Assembly: GCA_004561555.1 (NCBI GenBank)
Contig: SFVH01000005.1
Span: 1-48,676 of the forward strand
Source of the DNA: a bacterium
GTDB taxonomy: Bacteria > Bacteroidota > Bacteroidia > Bacteroidales > Muribaculaceae
Direction: 5' to 3'
Length of the DNA: 48,676 nt
Under the pieces are notes generated by a model. It was not told where the DNA came from. It did no database searches and was given only the letters and a program-made list of their open reading frames with translations. Position numbers and translations under genes: made by a program. This document shows, one piece after another, positions 15,877-24,962 of the stretch (within the stretch, counting starts at the first letter, position 1; every line of letters begins with the position of its first letter).

Positions 15877-18066
15877 GTGGTGGGGCAAAGTGTCAGTGCC
15901 GGTCAGACCGATTGCCTGCCTTTATATCGCCGGATGATTGTTCAAACGCGCCTGTCTATCGATTCGCTTCGCACGTTTACCGCTGACAAAAAACAAGTGG
16001 AAAGGATTGACTCGGTGATGCTCCTCCTCGACTTGAAGGAGGCTACAATGGACGATTTGGTGGATGCCATCCGTGTGGATAAGTCCGACTCCATCCTTGA
16101 GCGATTGTTGCATAATCTCTCTCGCCAACAGAGCATTTTGCAGCCCGTAAAGATGGTTTCTGCCTCCGACACCGTCACCACCAACCAATACGTAATCCAT
16201 CAAAAACGAAAAAACTTCTTCGGCAGACTTAAAGACGTTTTCTCCTCAGCGAAGACCGACTCGCTCACCGTGTCGGGTATGTCACACACTCAGGCGCTCG
16301 ACACTCTCTATTCGCAACAAGCCGTGGCTATGACCAACAATGAGGCTATCGCTAACATCAAGCGGCACATCAGCAACGCTCGCCTTGAGCAGATTGCACA
16401 GCTACGTCAGCGCACCGACTCGCTCCGTGCCACCGGACAAGAGCTTAGCAACAAGCTCGCGGAGCTCCTCGAAGACATCGTCAACGACAGTGAACGAATG
16501 CTCCGCCTTAAGCAGAGGCAGGCTCAAACAATACGCCAAGATGCCGCCGAAGAGATTGCTTTGGCGGCTTTCGTGGCGCTAATCCTCGCCGTGGTGTTTC
16601 TCATCATCATTTGGCGTGACATCACTCGTAGCGTTCACTATCGACGTCAGCTGGAGGTGGCTAAGAAGCGTGCCGAAGACTTGTTGTCGGCGAGGGAGCA
16701 ACTCATGCTCACCATCACCCACGACATCAAAGCTCCGGCAGGCTCGATTATCGGCTTCGCCGAGCTCCTCCAAACCTCTGAAAATGAGGCTCAGAGGCGG
16801 ACTTACATCAATAATATGCAGCGCTCCGCTCAGCATCTCCTGGAGTTGGTCAATTCGCTCCTCGATTTCCACCGTTTGGAGGCTCAAAAGATGGATGTGA
16901 ATGTTGCGCCCTTCAACCCGAAGGCCCTGGTGGAAGATGTGGCTGAGTGTTTTATGCCGGAAATAACGAAGAAGGGACTGAAGGCGTTTGTATATATCAA
17001 TCCTGCTCTCGACTGCTCCATCGAGGGTGATGCTTTCAGGATAAGGCAGATGGTCGACAATCTGATGAGCAACGCCGTGAAGTTTACTAAGCAGGGCTCT
17101 ATATCTCTGTCTGCCGAGGTGAGCGACGGATTGTGGCACATAGCCGTCGCCGACACCGGTTGTGGCATCGACGACAGTGAGAGGTCAAGGATTTTCAAGG
17201 AGTTTTCTCGCCTGAGCAACGCTCAAGGAGAGGAAGGTTTCGGTCTCGGATTGGCTATCACCTTGCGTTTGGTGAAACTCCTCGACGGGGATATCAACGT
17301 GGTGAGCTCCAAGGGGAAGGGGAGTGCTTTCACAATTACTTTGCCCATGAAGCCGACCTCATCTGCTGATAATCCTAAGGCGGGGGAGACTCGTCTCGCT
17401 TCTCCGCTCGCTGTAGCCGTTATCGACGACGACCGCCTGCAGATGCAGCTCACTCAGTCGATGCTCCGTAAAGCGGGCGCCGATGCCATAGTGTGCAGCG
17501 ACATCGACGCTTTGCGTAAGGCTGTCAGTGGGCGTCACATCGATGTGGTGCTGTCCGACATTCAGATGCCGGCAATCTCCGGTTTCGACCTTGTCAAGAC
17601 AATCTCCGGCATCCCGGTGGTTGCCGTGTCGGCGCGTAGCGATATCGACGACCTCACTGTGCGCAAACAAGGGTTTGCCGGATGCCTCCACAAGCCTTTC
17701 AGCATTAGTGAGCTCGTTGTGGCTCTTCGCCGTGCCACAAGCCGCCATCCTTATAATTTCGACGCTCTCACTGCTTTTGTGGAAGATGATAACGACGCCG
17801 CATGCGAGATTTTGTCGGCCTTCATTGCCGACACTATCACCAATATTAGTCGCCTTGAGAAGGCTCTCGCCAACAACGACATCCTCGAGGCATCGGAGGT
17901 GGCTCACAAGATGTTGCCCACATTTACGATGATTGGTGCCGACCGTGCGTTGCCCTCGCTGATGATGCTCAACAACCGTCGTGGCGCAACCCTCTGGACA
18001 GATGCCGACGCCACCGCCGTCGCTCTCGTCATCGCCGAAGCCAAAGCCATCATTGCCGCCCGTTAA
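15877..18066 (+). CDS. Hybrid sensor histidine kinase, 5'-interrupted
   Basis: Residue numbers are from the ATG at 15682. After an extracytoplasmic helical region (about 30-290) come a second membrane segment (about 292-311), a HisKA dimerisation domain with phospho-accepting H347 in THDIKAPAGS, an HATPase domain (DNLMSNAVKFT, DTGCGID, GLGLAI), a receiver domain with D626 (LSDIQMP) and K671 (LHKPF), and a C-terminal HPt-like domain with H742 in AHKMLPTF. All relay residues survive. Downstream of the TAG, possible starts are the GTG at 15877 and the ATG at 15934. Such a product would keep only the second membrane segment, so sensing is probably lost or altered. No response-regulator gene is adjacent. 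Confidence 0.85.
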   Translation: MVGQSVSAGQTDCLPLYRRMIVQTRLSIDSLRTFTADKKQVERIDSVMLLLDLKEATMDDLVDAIRVDKSDSILERLLHNLSRQQSILQPVKMVSASDTVTTNQYVIHQKRKNFFGRLKDVFSSAKTDSLTVSGMSHTQALDTLYSQQAVAMTNNEAIANIKRHISNARLEQIAQLRQRTDSLRATGQELSNKLAELLEDIVNDSERMLRLKQRQAQTIRQDAAEEIALAAFVALILAVVFLIIIWRDITRSVHYRRQLEVAKKRAEDLLSAREQLMLTITHDIKAPAGSIIGFAELLQTSENEAQRRTYINNMQRSAQHLLELVNSLLDFHRLEAQKMDVNVAPFNPKALVEDVAECFMPEITKKGLKAFVYINPALDCSIEGDAFRIRQMVDNLMSNAVKFTKQGSISLSAEVSDGLWHIAVADTGCGIDDSERSRIFKEFSRLSNAQGEEGFGLGLAITLRLVKLLDGDINVVSSKGKGSAFTITLPMKPTSSADNPKAGETRLASPLAVAVIDDDRLQMQLTQSMLRKAGADAIVCSDIDALRKAVSGRHIDVVLSDIQMPAISGFDLVKTISGIPVVAVSARSDIDDLTVRKQGFAGCLHKPFSISELVVALRRATSRHPYNFDALTAFVEDDNDAACEILSAFIADTITNISRLEKALANNDILEASEVAHKMLPTFTMIGADRALPSLMMLNNRRGATLWTDADATAVALVIAEAKAIIAAR

Positions 18067-18090
18067 CTCCCAATCGGCTGTGTAGGCTTA

Positions 18091-18130
18091 TAAAAAAGAA
18101 GCCATTCAGGAGCAAATCCCGGATGGCTTC
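18091..18130 (-). terminator. Terminator of guaA, possibly shared with the convergent kinase gene
   Basis: gaagccat (18098-18105) pairs with atggcttc (18123-18130). On the minus strand the stem is followed by a TTTTTT tract (18092-18097). It lies between convergent gene ends. Confidence 0.8.
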
Positions 18131-18152
18131 AATAGTTGTGTAAAGTGTGCGA

Positions 18153-19676
18153 TTATTCCCACTCGATGGTTGCCGGCGGCTTGGAGGAGATGTCGTAGCA
18201 CACGCGGTTCACTCCCTTCACCTTATTAATAATGTCATTGCTCACCTTCGCAAGAAACTCGTAGGGGAGATGTGCCCAGTCGGCAGTCATAGCGTCGGTG
18301 CTGGTGACAGCTCGCAACGCCACGGCGCGCTCATAGGTGCGCTCGTCGCCCATTACGCCCACACTCTGCACCGGCAGCAATATCACTCCCGCTTGCCACA
18401 CCTTGTCGTAGAGGCCCCAATCGCGAAGCCCTTGGATGAAGATGTCGTCGGCATTCTGCAAGATTTCCACTTTCTCGGGGGTGATGTCGCCCAGGATGCG
18501 TACGGCAAGTCCCGGACCGGGAAACGGATGACGTCCGATGAGGTGCTCCGGCATTCCCAGCTCTCTGCCCACACGTCTCACTTCATCTTTGAAGAGAAGG
18601 CGCAGCGGTTCGCACAGCCGTAGATTCATCTTCTCGGGGAGTCCTCCCACATTGTGGTGACTCTTGATGACAGTGCCGGTGATTGACAGCGACTCGATGC
18701 AGTCGGGATAAATGGTGCCTTGAGCAAGCCATTTCACGTCTTTTATCTTGTGGGCTTCTTCGTCAAACACGTCGATAAACCCTTTGCCGATAATCTTGCG
18801 CTTGCGTTCAGGCTCCGTCACGCCCGACAGCTCGCTGAAAAATTTCTGCGAGGCGTCAACGCCTATCACATTCAGCCCCAGACATTCGTAGTCGTGAAGC
18901 ACATTGTGAAACTCGTTTTTGCGAAGCATACCGTGGTCCACAAAGATGCAAGTGAGGTTGCTGCCGATGGCGCGATTGAGAAGCACCGCCGCCACCGACG
19001 AGTCGACACCGCCGCTAAGCCCCAGCACAACCTTGTCGTCGCCAAGTTGCTTCTTTAAGGCTGCAACCGTGGTCTCGATAAACGAGGCGGCACTCCAATC
19101 TTGCTTCGCCCCGCAGATGCCCACCACGAAGTTGCGAAGCAGCTGTGTGCCCTGCTCGGAATGAAACACTTCGGGGTGAAATTGCACTCCCCACATCTTC
19201 TCCTCGCCCGCTTGATAGGCAGCGATTGCTACCTTGTCGGTCGATGCTATGACCTTGAAGCCTTCGGGGATGGCGGTGATGGTGTCGCCATGGCTCATCC
19301 ACACTTGTGTGCCCTCATCGATGTCAGCAAACAGGGGATTGCCGCCATCCACGTGCGTCAAGTGGGCTCTGCCATATTCTCGCGACCCTGCAGGCTCTAC
19401 CTTGCCTCCGAGGGTGTAGGAGATAAACTGTGCTCCATAGCAGATGCCGAGGATAGGATAACGTCCGCGTAGCTCTGACAAGTCGATGCTGAAGGCTTTG
19501 TCGTCGTAGACCGAAAATGGGCTGCCCGATAGGATGACGCCAATCACCGACGGGTCGTCTTTCGGCATCTTGTTGTAGGGCACAATTTCGCAATAGACAT
19601 TTAATTCTCTCACCCTACGCCCAATGAGCTGTGTGGTCTGAGAACCAAAGTCGAGAATGATAATTTTTTCGTGCAT
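18153..19676 (-). CDS. guaA: GMP synthase (glutamine-hydrolysing)
   Basis: The 507-residue enzyme converts XMP, ATP and glutamine to GMP. The class I glutamine amidotransferase domain (1-190) has nucleophile C79 in GICYGAQ and the VQFHPEVFHSEQG His/Glu motif. The ATP-pyrophosphatase domain carries the P-loop LSGGVDSSVAA. The C-terminal dimerisation part includes HPFPGPGLAVRILG and ends in SSKPPATIEWE. The gene starts 30 bp after the antiporter stop on the same strand and may be co-transcribed with it. Confidence 0.97.
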   Translation of the reverse strand: MHEKIIILDFGSQTTQLIGRRVRELNVYCEIVPYNKMPKDDPSVIGVILSGSPFSVYDDKAFSIDLSELRGRYPILGICYGAQFISYTLGGKVEPAGSREYGRAHLTHVDGGNPLFADIDEGTQVWMSHGDTITAIPEGFKVIASTDKVAIAAYQAGEEKMWGVQFHPEVFHSEQGTQLLRNFVVGICGAKQDWSAASFIETTVAALKKQLGDDKVVLGLSGGVDSSVAAVLLNRAIGSNLTCIFVDHGMLRKNEFHNVLHDYECLGLNVIGVDASQKFFSELSGVTEPERKRKIIGKGFIDVFDEEAHKIKDVKWLAQGTIYPDCIESLSITGTVIKSHHNVGGLPEKMNLRLCEPLRLLFKDEVRRVGRELGMPEHLIGRHPFPGPGLAVRILGDITPEKVEILQNADDIFIQGLRDWGLYDKVWQAGVILLPVQSVGVMGDERTYERAVALRAVTSTDAMTADWAHLPYEFLAKVSNDIINKVKGVNRVCYDISSKPPATIEWE

Positions 19677-19706
19677 AATGAATATCTTATTATTATGTAG
19701 TTACGT

Positions 19707-21914
19707 CTATATCAATTGTTTGATTTTCTTTTTGTCGCCCACGACCCACACGTTGTCGCCCGGCTGCAACAGTGTGTCGGCGCGGGGCTTCTCAAAGGTG
19801 CCGTCGGGATGTTGCACACTCACCACCATCACCGAATATTTGCCGCGAAAGTCCACTTCCCCCACTTTCTTGAAGGCAACGGCTGAGGTAGGCGACAGCT
19901 CGATAGATGTAAAATCGATTTCCACATCGTCGCTTGTTGTGATGTCAGACGATTGCTTTTCCACATATTGAAGCATACGCTGTATCTGCTCGTCGGTGCC
20001 CACAACCCCGAGAGTGTCGCCCGGGAAGATGCGTGTGTCGCCCGTGGGTATCGGTATCTGCAACTCCCCGCGTTGGATGTCCACCACATTCACGCCGAAG
20101 CGTTTGCCGATGGCGGAGTCTGCCAGCCGTTGTCCGGCGATGGGGCTTGATTGTGTCACATCAATATATGCCAAGTGCATGTCGCTCACAAGGTTGTTGT
20201 TGCGACCGCTGCGGCGAAGTTCGCGCTCGTTGAGATTGTCGATAAATTTGTTTTCTATCTTGTTGATGTGGCGTCTCACCGACTTCGACACCAGGATGGC
20301 TGCCAAGGTGGCTATGGCGATGAGGAGCGTCACCACGATGGCGTGGGAATAGACACTCAACAAGAAAAACACCAAAAAGCCGAACGCTATGATTACTCTC
20401 ACAAACCGAATGGCAAAAAACGGAACATTGCTCTTCACCGTGGTCTGAAGCTTCTCTTTCTCCCATTTTTTTGCGCTCGGATAGCACAACGCCAACAAAA
20501 ACGGAGCCATCAGCAACAGGGTGATTCCTACCGCTATCAGCTCTCCCCACACTTCGCCCCCAAGGTCTTCGGCAAGTGGAAAGATTGCGTATTTCGACAA
20601 GACGAGCACCGCCACAAGCACCACCGAATAGATAAGGATGCGGGTGAGGCTGCGTTTGAGTATCTTCTTCCACAACGCCGTAAATTCGCTCTCGTTTTTG
20701 GTGGTCGACTCCGAATAGTTGGAAAGAAGTCGCATCAACCCGCGTGGAAGGTGCTTCTCAAGCCATCTGTCTACGGGGTCGCTGAGCTTGATAAAGTAGG
20801 GAGTGAAGAAGGTGGTGATGACCGACACCGATACGATGATAGGGTAGAGGTTGGAGTCTATCACTCCGAGACTCATGCCAAGGGTGGCTATGATAAATGA
20901 AAATTCTCCAATCTGTGTGAGCGAAAAGCCCGACTCGATAGCTATGCGCAATGGCTGTCCGCTTAAGAGCATCCCCGCGGTGCCAAACAATATCATGCCG
21001 ACTATCACAACTCCCGACAATAGGAGTATCGGTATGGCATAGGTGGTCAGAATATGGGGGTCAACCATCATCCCGACGCTCACAAAAAATATCGCGCCAA
21101 AGAGGTCTTTAACAGGGGTGATAAGCTTCTCGATGCGCTCCGAGGCACTCGTGCCGGCAAGTATCGACCCCATCACAAAGGCGCCTAACGCCGAGGAGAA
21201 GCCTGAGTAGGACGAGAATATCACCATCATAAAGCATAGACCTACACTCAGCACAAGCATTAATTCGTCGGTGAGATATTTGCGCTGCTTCGACAGAAAA
21301 CTCGGGATGACATAGATGCCCACCAAAAACCACATCACAAGGAAAAATGCCAGCTTGCCAACGCTCTTCAGCAACTCCTCGCCGCTCACCGTGTTGTTGA
21401 CGGCTATCGACGAGAGCACCACCATCATTATCACGGCAAATACGTCTTCAACTATCAGCACCGCAAGCACTTGAGGTGCAAAGCGCCGGTGGCTCATATT
21501 CAGGTCGTTGAGGGCTTTGAGTATGATTGTCGTGCTCGACATCGACAGCATCGCTCCTAAAAACAGGCTGCTGATGCTCGAAAAGCCCATCGCCTTTCCG
21601 GCAATGTATCCGCAGGTCATCATGCCCGACACAATGACTATCACGGTGACTGCCGCCGACCCTCCAACATTTATCAACTTCTTGAAGCTAAACTCCAACC
21701 CTAACGAAAACAGCAGAAAAATTATGCCCAACTCCGCCCAAAAGTCGATGTTCGACTCGTTGATAATGGTAGGAAAATATCCGAAATGGGGGCTGACAAG
21801 AAAGCCGGCAAGAATATACCCGAGCACCACCGGTTGCTTCAGCCGCTTGAATATCACCGTAGAAATCCCGGCAACAACAAGTATCAACGCAAGGTCGGAA
21901 ATCATATATTCCAT
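19707..21914 (-). CDS. Kef-type (CPA2) cation:proton antiporter with two RCK_C domains
   Basis: The 735-residue protein starts with a CPA2 sodium/hydrogen-exchanger domain (about residues 5-390), recognisable from LKQPVVLGYILAGFLVSPHF and the following LLFSLGLEFSFKKL. About four extra membrane segments (about 420-560) follow before two consecutive TrkA-C/RCK_C domains, each ending in a -PGD-x-L/V-x-VVG signature (FPGDTLGVVG and QPGDNVWVVG). No NAD-binding RCK_N domain is seen, unlike KefB/KefC of E. coli. It probably exchanges K+ or Na+ for protons at the inner membrane; the ion and ligand are unknown. Confidence 0.87.
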   Translation of the reverse strand: MEYMISDLALILVVAGISTVIFKRLKQPVVLGYILAGFLVSPHFGYFPTIINESNIDFWAELGIIFLLFSLGLEFSFKKLINVGGSAAVTVIVIVSGMMTCGYIAGKAMGFSSISSLFLGAMLSMSSTTIILKALNDLNMSHRRFAPQVLAVLIVEDVFAVIMMVVLSSIAVNNTVSGEELLKSVGKLAFFLVMWFLVGIYVIPSFLSKQRKYLTDELMLVLSVGLCFMMVIFSSYSGFSSALGAFVMGSILAGTSASERIEKLITPVKDLFGAIFFVSVGMMVDPHILTTYAIPILLLSGVVIVGMILFGTAGMLLSGQPLRIAIESGFSLTQIGEFSFIIATLGMSLGVIDSNLYPIIVSVSVITTFFTPYFIKLSDPVDRWLEKHLPRGLMRLLSNYSESTTKNESEFTALWKKILKRSLTRILIYSVVLVAVLVLSKYAIFPLAEDLGGEVWGELIAVGITLLLMAPFLLALCYPSAKKWEKEKLQTTVKSNVPFFAIRFVRVIIAFGFLVFFLLSVYSHAIVVTLLIAIATLAAILVSKSVRRHINKIENKFIDNLNERELRRSGRNNNLVSDMHLAYIDVTQSSPIAGQRLADSAIGKRFGVNVVDIQRGELQIPIPTGDTRIFPGDTLGVVGTDEQIQRMLQYVEKQSSDITTSDDVEIDFTSIELSPTSAVAFKKVGEVDFRGKYSVMVVSVQHPDGTFEKPRADTLLQPGDNVWVVGDKKKIKQLI

Positions 21915-21945
21915 ATCTCTGGTAGCCGTTTGTTTTTGATGATTG

Positions 21946-21953
21946 CAAAATTA
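21946..21953 (-). promoter_or_regulatory. Candidate -7 box for the antiporter (and guaA)
   Basis: CAAAATTA on the plus strand is TAATTTTG on the minus strand (TAnnTTTG), 31 bp upstream of the antiporter ATG. Confidence 0.5.
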
Positions 21954-21962
21954 GTGATTTTT

Positions 21963-21995
21963 CTTGACATTTTTGCCTGAAATTGACTACTTTTG
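21963..21995 (+). promoter_or_regulatory. Promoter for the UPF0324 transporter
   Basis: cTTG (21963-21966), a 21-bp spacer and TACTTTTG (21988-21995) give a Bacteroidetes-type promoter 25 bp before the ATG at 22021, divergent from the antiporter promoter. Confidence 0.55.
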
Positions 21996-22020
21996 CACCA
22001 TATTTTAAAGAAAGAAAAAG

Positions 22021-23001
22021 ATGTTTGATTTTTTGAAGCGCTACAGGAAGGCAATTTACATCGCTATTTTAGCTGTACTCGGAGGTTGCCTGCTTTTGGA
22101 TTATGTGCCGGGATGCGCTCCGGCTGCTCAATGGGTAACACCGCCGGTGGCGTTGTTTCTCGGTTTGGCGTTCGCCCTCACTTGCTCGCAAGCTTTTCCG
22201 GCATTTAACAAGAAAGTATCGAAATATCTGCTGCAATATTCCGTAGTGGGATTAGGATTTGGAATGAATCTGCAAGAGTCGCTAAAGTCGGGTAGCGAAG
22301 GTATGGCGTTTACCGTCATTTCCGTGGTGGGAACAATGGCTATCGGCATGATTATCGGTTATAAATTGCTGAAGGTTGACCGCGACACTTCTTATCTTGT
22401 AAGCTCCGGCACGGCTATCTGTGGTGGTAGCGCTATCGCCGCTGTAGGTCCGGTGCTCAAAGCTAAAGATTCAAGTATGTCGGTAGCATTGGCAACTATC
22501 TTTGTGCTTAATGCCATCGCACTATTTATTTTCCCCGTGTTGGGACACTGGCTTAACATGTCGCAACAGGAATTCGGCACTTGGGCGGCTATCGCTATCC
22601 ACGACACCAGCTCTGTCGTTGGCGCCGGCGCAGCCTACGGCGAGGAGGCTTTGCAGGTAGCCACCACTATCAAGCTCACCCGTGCGTTGTGGATTATTCC
22701 TTTGGCTCTCTTCACCGCCGCAATTTTTAAAAACGGAGGCAACAAGATTTCAATCCCCTGGTTTATCCTTTATTTCATCATCGCAATCGTGGCTAATACC
22801 TACCTGCTGCAAGATTTTCAGCCTGTGAGTCACGCCATTGCCGGATTGGCACGCAAGGGGTTGATTATCACTATGTTTTTCATAGGAGCGTCGCTCTCCG
22901 TCGATGTGCTTAAAGCCGTGGGAGTAAAGCCATTGGTGCAGGGCATTTTGCTGTGGATTGTGATTAGCGTGGCATCGCTTGCCTACATCAAATTATTTTG
23001 A
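22021..23001 (+). CDS. UPF0324/YeiH-type putative sulfate exporter family transporter
   Basis: The 326-residue, very hydrophobic protein has about ten membrane segments. The family core SSGTAICGGSAIAAVGPVLKAKD and the IHDTSSVVGAGAAYG motif are conserved. YeiH-family members are annotated as putative sulfate exporters, but the substrate is poorly established. The gene has its own promoter and is followed after 88 bp by pdxA, which also has a separate -7 box. Confidence 0.85.
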   Translation: MFDFLKRYRKAIYIAILAVLGGCLLLDYVPGCAPAAQWVTPPVALFLGLAFALTCSQAFPAFNKKVSKYLLQYSVVGLGFGMNLQESLKSGSEGMAFTVISVVGTMAIGMIIGYKLLKVDRDTSYLVSSGTAICGGSAIAAVGPVLKAKDSSMSVALATIFVLNAIALFIFPVLGHWLNMSQQEFGTWAAIAIHDTSSVVGAGAAYGEEALQVATTIKLTRALWIIPLALFTAAIFKNGGNKISIPWFILYFIIAIVANTYLLQDFQPVSHAIAGLARKGLIITMFFIGASLSVDVLKAVGVKPLVQGILLWIVISVASLAYIKLF

Positions 23002-23050
23002 AATAGTGAAGTTTCAGCCGTGAATATGCTGATACAATGAGATTTTTTGC

Positions 23051-23058
23051 TATTTTTG
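23051..23058 (+). promoter_or_regulatory. Candidate -7 box for pdxA and possibly the inositol-lipid genes
   Basis: TATTTTTG fits TAnnTTTG and ends 31 bp before the pdxA ATG. No TTTG is found at the -33 distance. Confidence 0.45.
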
Positions 23059-23089
23059 CAAGTCAAAACCAACCTGTTGAACAACGTTT

Positions 23090-24214
23090 ATGAATCTAAA
23101 TAGAAAAATTCGCGTGGGTATCTCTCACGGCGATATCAACGGCATCGGTTATGAGGTGATTATGAAAGCCCTCGAAGATGCAACAATCACAGAGCTATGC
23201 ACCCCCATTGTTTATGGCTCGGCTAAAGCTCTCGCTTACTACCGAAAGGCGCTCGAGATGCCTTCAGTGGATTTCTCGCTCATCCAGCGCGCCGCCGACG
23301 CTAAGGACGGTGTAAACAACCTCGTGGAGGTGATGGGGGGTGAAGAAGTGAAAATCGACCTCGGAACTCCAACCGAGGCATCGGGAAAGGCTGCTTTAGC
23401 AGCCCTGGAGCGTGCTGCCGACGACCTCCGCAACGGCTTTATCGATGTGCTGGTCACAGCACCAATCAATAAAGATTGCATCCAAAGCGATGAGTTTCAC
23501 TTCCCGGGACACACCGAATTTCTCGAGCAACGTGTGGGTGAGGGCAACAAGGCTCTGATGATTCTTTTCAACACCTCGTTGAGAGTGGCGCTTGTCACCA
23601 CTCATCTCCCCATAGCCAAACTGCCGGAGGCTATCACCAAGAAGACCATCGTCGACAAACTCACTATCTTCGACGAGTCGCTGCGCAAGGACTTCAACAT
23701 CATAAAGCCCCGCATAGCCGTGCTCTCGCTAAACCCTCACGCCGGCGAAAACGGTATGCTCGGCAATGAGGAGAAAGACATCATCGCTCCGGCTATCGAG
23801 GAGGCTTACGACAACAAAATCCTCGCCTTCGGACCGTATGCCGCCGATGGCTTTTTTGGCAGCGGACAGCATGTGCATTTCGACGGAGTCCTCGCTATGT
23901 ATCACGACCAAGGGCTGGCACCGTTTAAGACCATCGCCATGGACGAAGGTGTGAACTTTACCGCCGGCTTGCCTTATGTGCGCACATCCCCCGACCATGG
24001 CACCGGCTACGACATCGCCGGGCAAAACAAGGCTTGCGAAGCGTCGATGCGCACCGCCATCTACAGCGCCATCGATATCTTCCGCTCGCGCACCGACTAC
24101 TATGAGATGCGCGCCAATCCGCTACGCCGACAATATGTAGACAAGAGCGGAGACAAGGAGGTGCTCGACCTTACTAAAGACGACAACGACGACACGGAAA
24201 TTCTTAACGCTTAA
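23090..24214 (+). CDS. pdxA: 4-hydroxythreonine-4-phosphate dehydrogenase
   Basis: The 374-residue enzyme oxidises 4-phosphohydroxy-L-threonine in the DXP-dependent vitamin B6 pathway. Family motifs include the N-terminal GISHGDINGIGYEV, the metal-binding histidine segments FPGHTEFLEQ, LNPHAGENG and YHDQGLAPFK, and the C-terminal VRTSPDHGTGYDIAG. The length is slightly above the usual ~330 because of a C-terminal acidic tail. It ends 16 bp before the nucleotidyltransferase gene, so it may share a transcript with the inositol-lipid cluster. Confidence 0.95.
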   Translation: MNLNRKIRVGISHGDINGIGYEVIMKALEDATITELCTPIVYGSAKALAYYRKALEMPSVDFSLIQRAADAKDGVNNLVEVMGGEEVKIDLGTPTEASGKAALAALERAADDLRNGFIDVLVTAPINKDCIQSDEFHFPGHTEFLEQRVGEGNKALMILFNTSLRVALVTTHLPIAKLPEAITKKTIVDKLTIFDESLRKDFNIIKPRIAVLSLNPHAGENGMLGNEEKDIIAPAIEEAYDNKILAFGPYAADGFFGSGQHVHFDGVLAMYHDQGLAPFKTIAMDEGVNFTAGLPYVRTSPDHGTGYDIAGQNKACEASMRTAIYSAIDIFRSRTDYYEMRANPLRRQYVDKSGDKEVLDLTKDDNDDTEILNA

Positions 24215-24230
24215 TTTTTTTTTACTCTAT

Positions 24231-24929
24231 ATGAACTACGCTATCATTGCCGCCGGCGAAGGGTCGCGCCTCGCTCAAGAGGGAGTGGCAAAGCCAAAAC
24301 CGTTGGTGGATATTTGCGGCGAACCGATGATTGGAAGACTTATCAACCTGTTTCGTCGGTGCAATGCCGAGAGCATCAGCATCATTGTCAATGAGCAAAT
24401 GACTGAGGTGAGAGAATATCTCGAAGGATTGTCGCTCGACGTGCCTTTTAATCTGGTGGTGAAGTCCACACCCAGCTCGATGCATAGCTTTTTTGAGCTG
24501 TCGAGCCGCATCCCTAAAGGACGATTCTGCCTCACCACCGTCGACACCATCTTTCGCGAGGAAGACTTCCGCCCCTATATCGAGGCTATGGAAGCCTCCG
24601 ATTGCGACGGAATGATGGCAGTCACCGACTTCATCGACGATGAGAAGCCGCTATATGTGGAAACCGACCCCGACCTTAACATCACGGCTTTTCGCGATGA
24701 GCGTTACGACGGCGCTCGCTACATCTCCGGCGGTATCTATGCGCTCAACGACAAGGCTATCCGAGTGCTCGAGGAGTGTATAGAGAGAGGAGTGGCGCGT
24801 ATGCGCAATTTCCAGCGCGCTCTCGTAGAGGCGGGATTGCATCTCAAAGCCTATCCTATGGGGAAAATCCTCGATGTCGACCATGCCGGTGACATCTCAA
24901 AGGCTGAGGCATTTATCAAGTCAGTGTAA
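24231..24929 (+). CDS. Sugar/inositol-phosphate nucleotidyltransferase-like protein
   Basis: The 232-residue protein has the NTP_transferase fold: AIIAAGEGSRL (nucleotide loop), KPKPLVDICGEPMI, a metal-site aspartate in LTTVDTIF (about residue 102), and a C-terminal LDVDHAGDISKAE. This resembles short cytidylyl- or uridylyltransferases, including inositol-1-phosphate cytidylyltransferase of archaea and thermophiles. Because it opens the inositol-lipid gene set, CDP-inositol synthesis is an attractive inferred role, but the substrate cannot be read from sequence. The spacing to the next gene is 33 bp. Confidence 0.78.
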   Translation: MNYAIIAAGEGSRLAQEGVAKPKPLVDICGEPMIGRLINLFRRCNAESISIIVNEQMTEVREYLEGLSLDVPFNLVVKSTPSSMHSFFELSSRIPKGRFCLTTVDTIFREEDFRPYIEAMEASDCDGMMAVTDFIDDEKPLYVETDPDLNITAFRDERYDGARYISGGIYALNDKAIRVLEECIERGVARMRNFQRALVEAGLHLKAYPMGKILDVDHAGDISKAEAFIKSV

Positions 24930-24962
24930 TTTCTCTTTCAGATTATTCAACAAATAACAATA

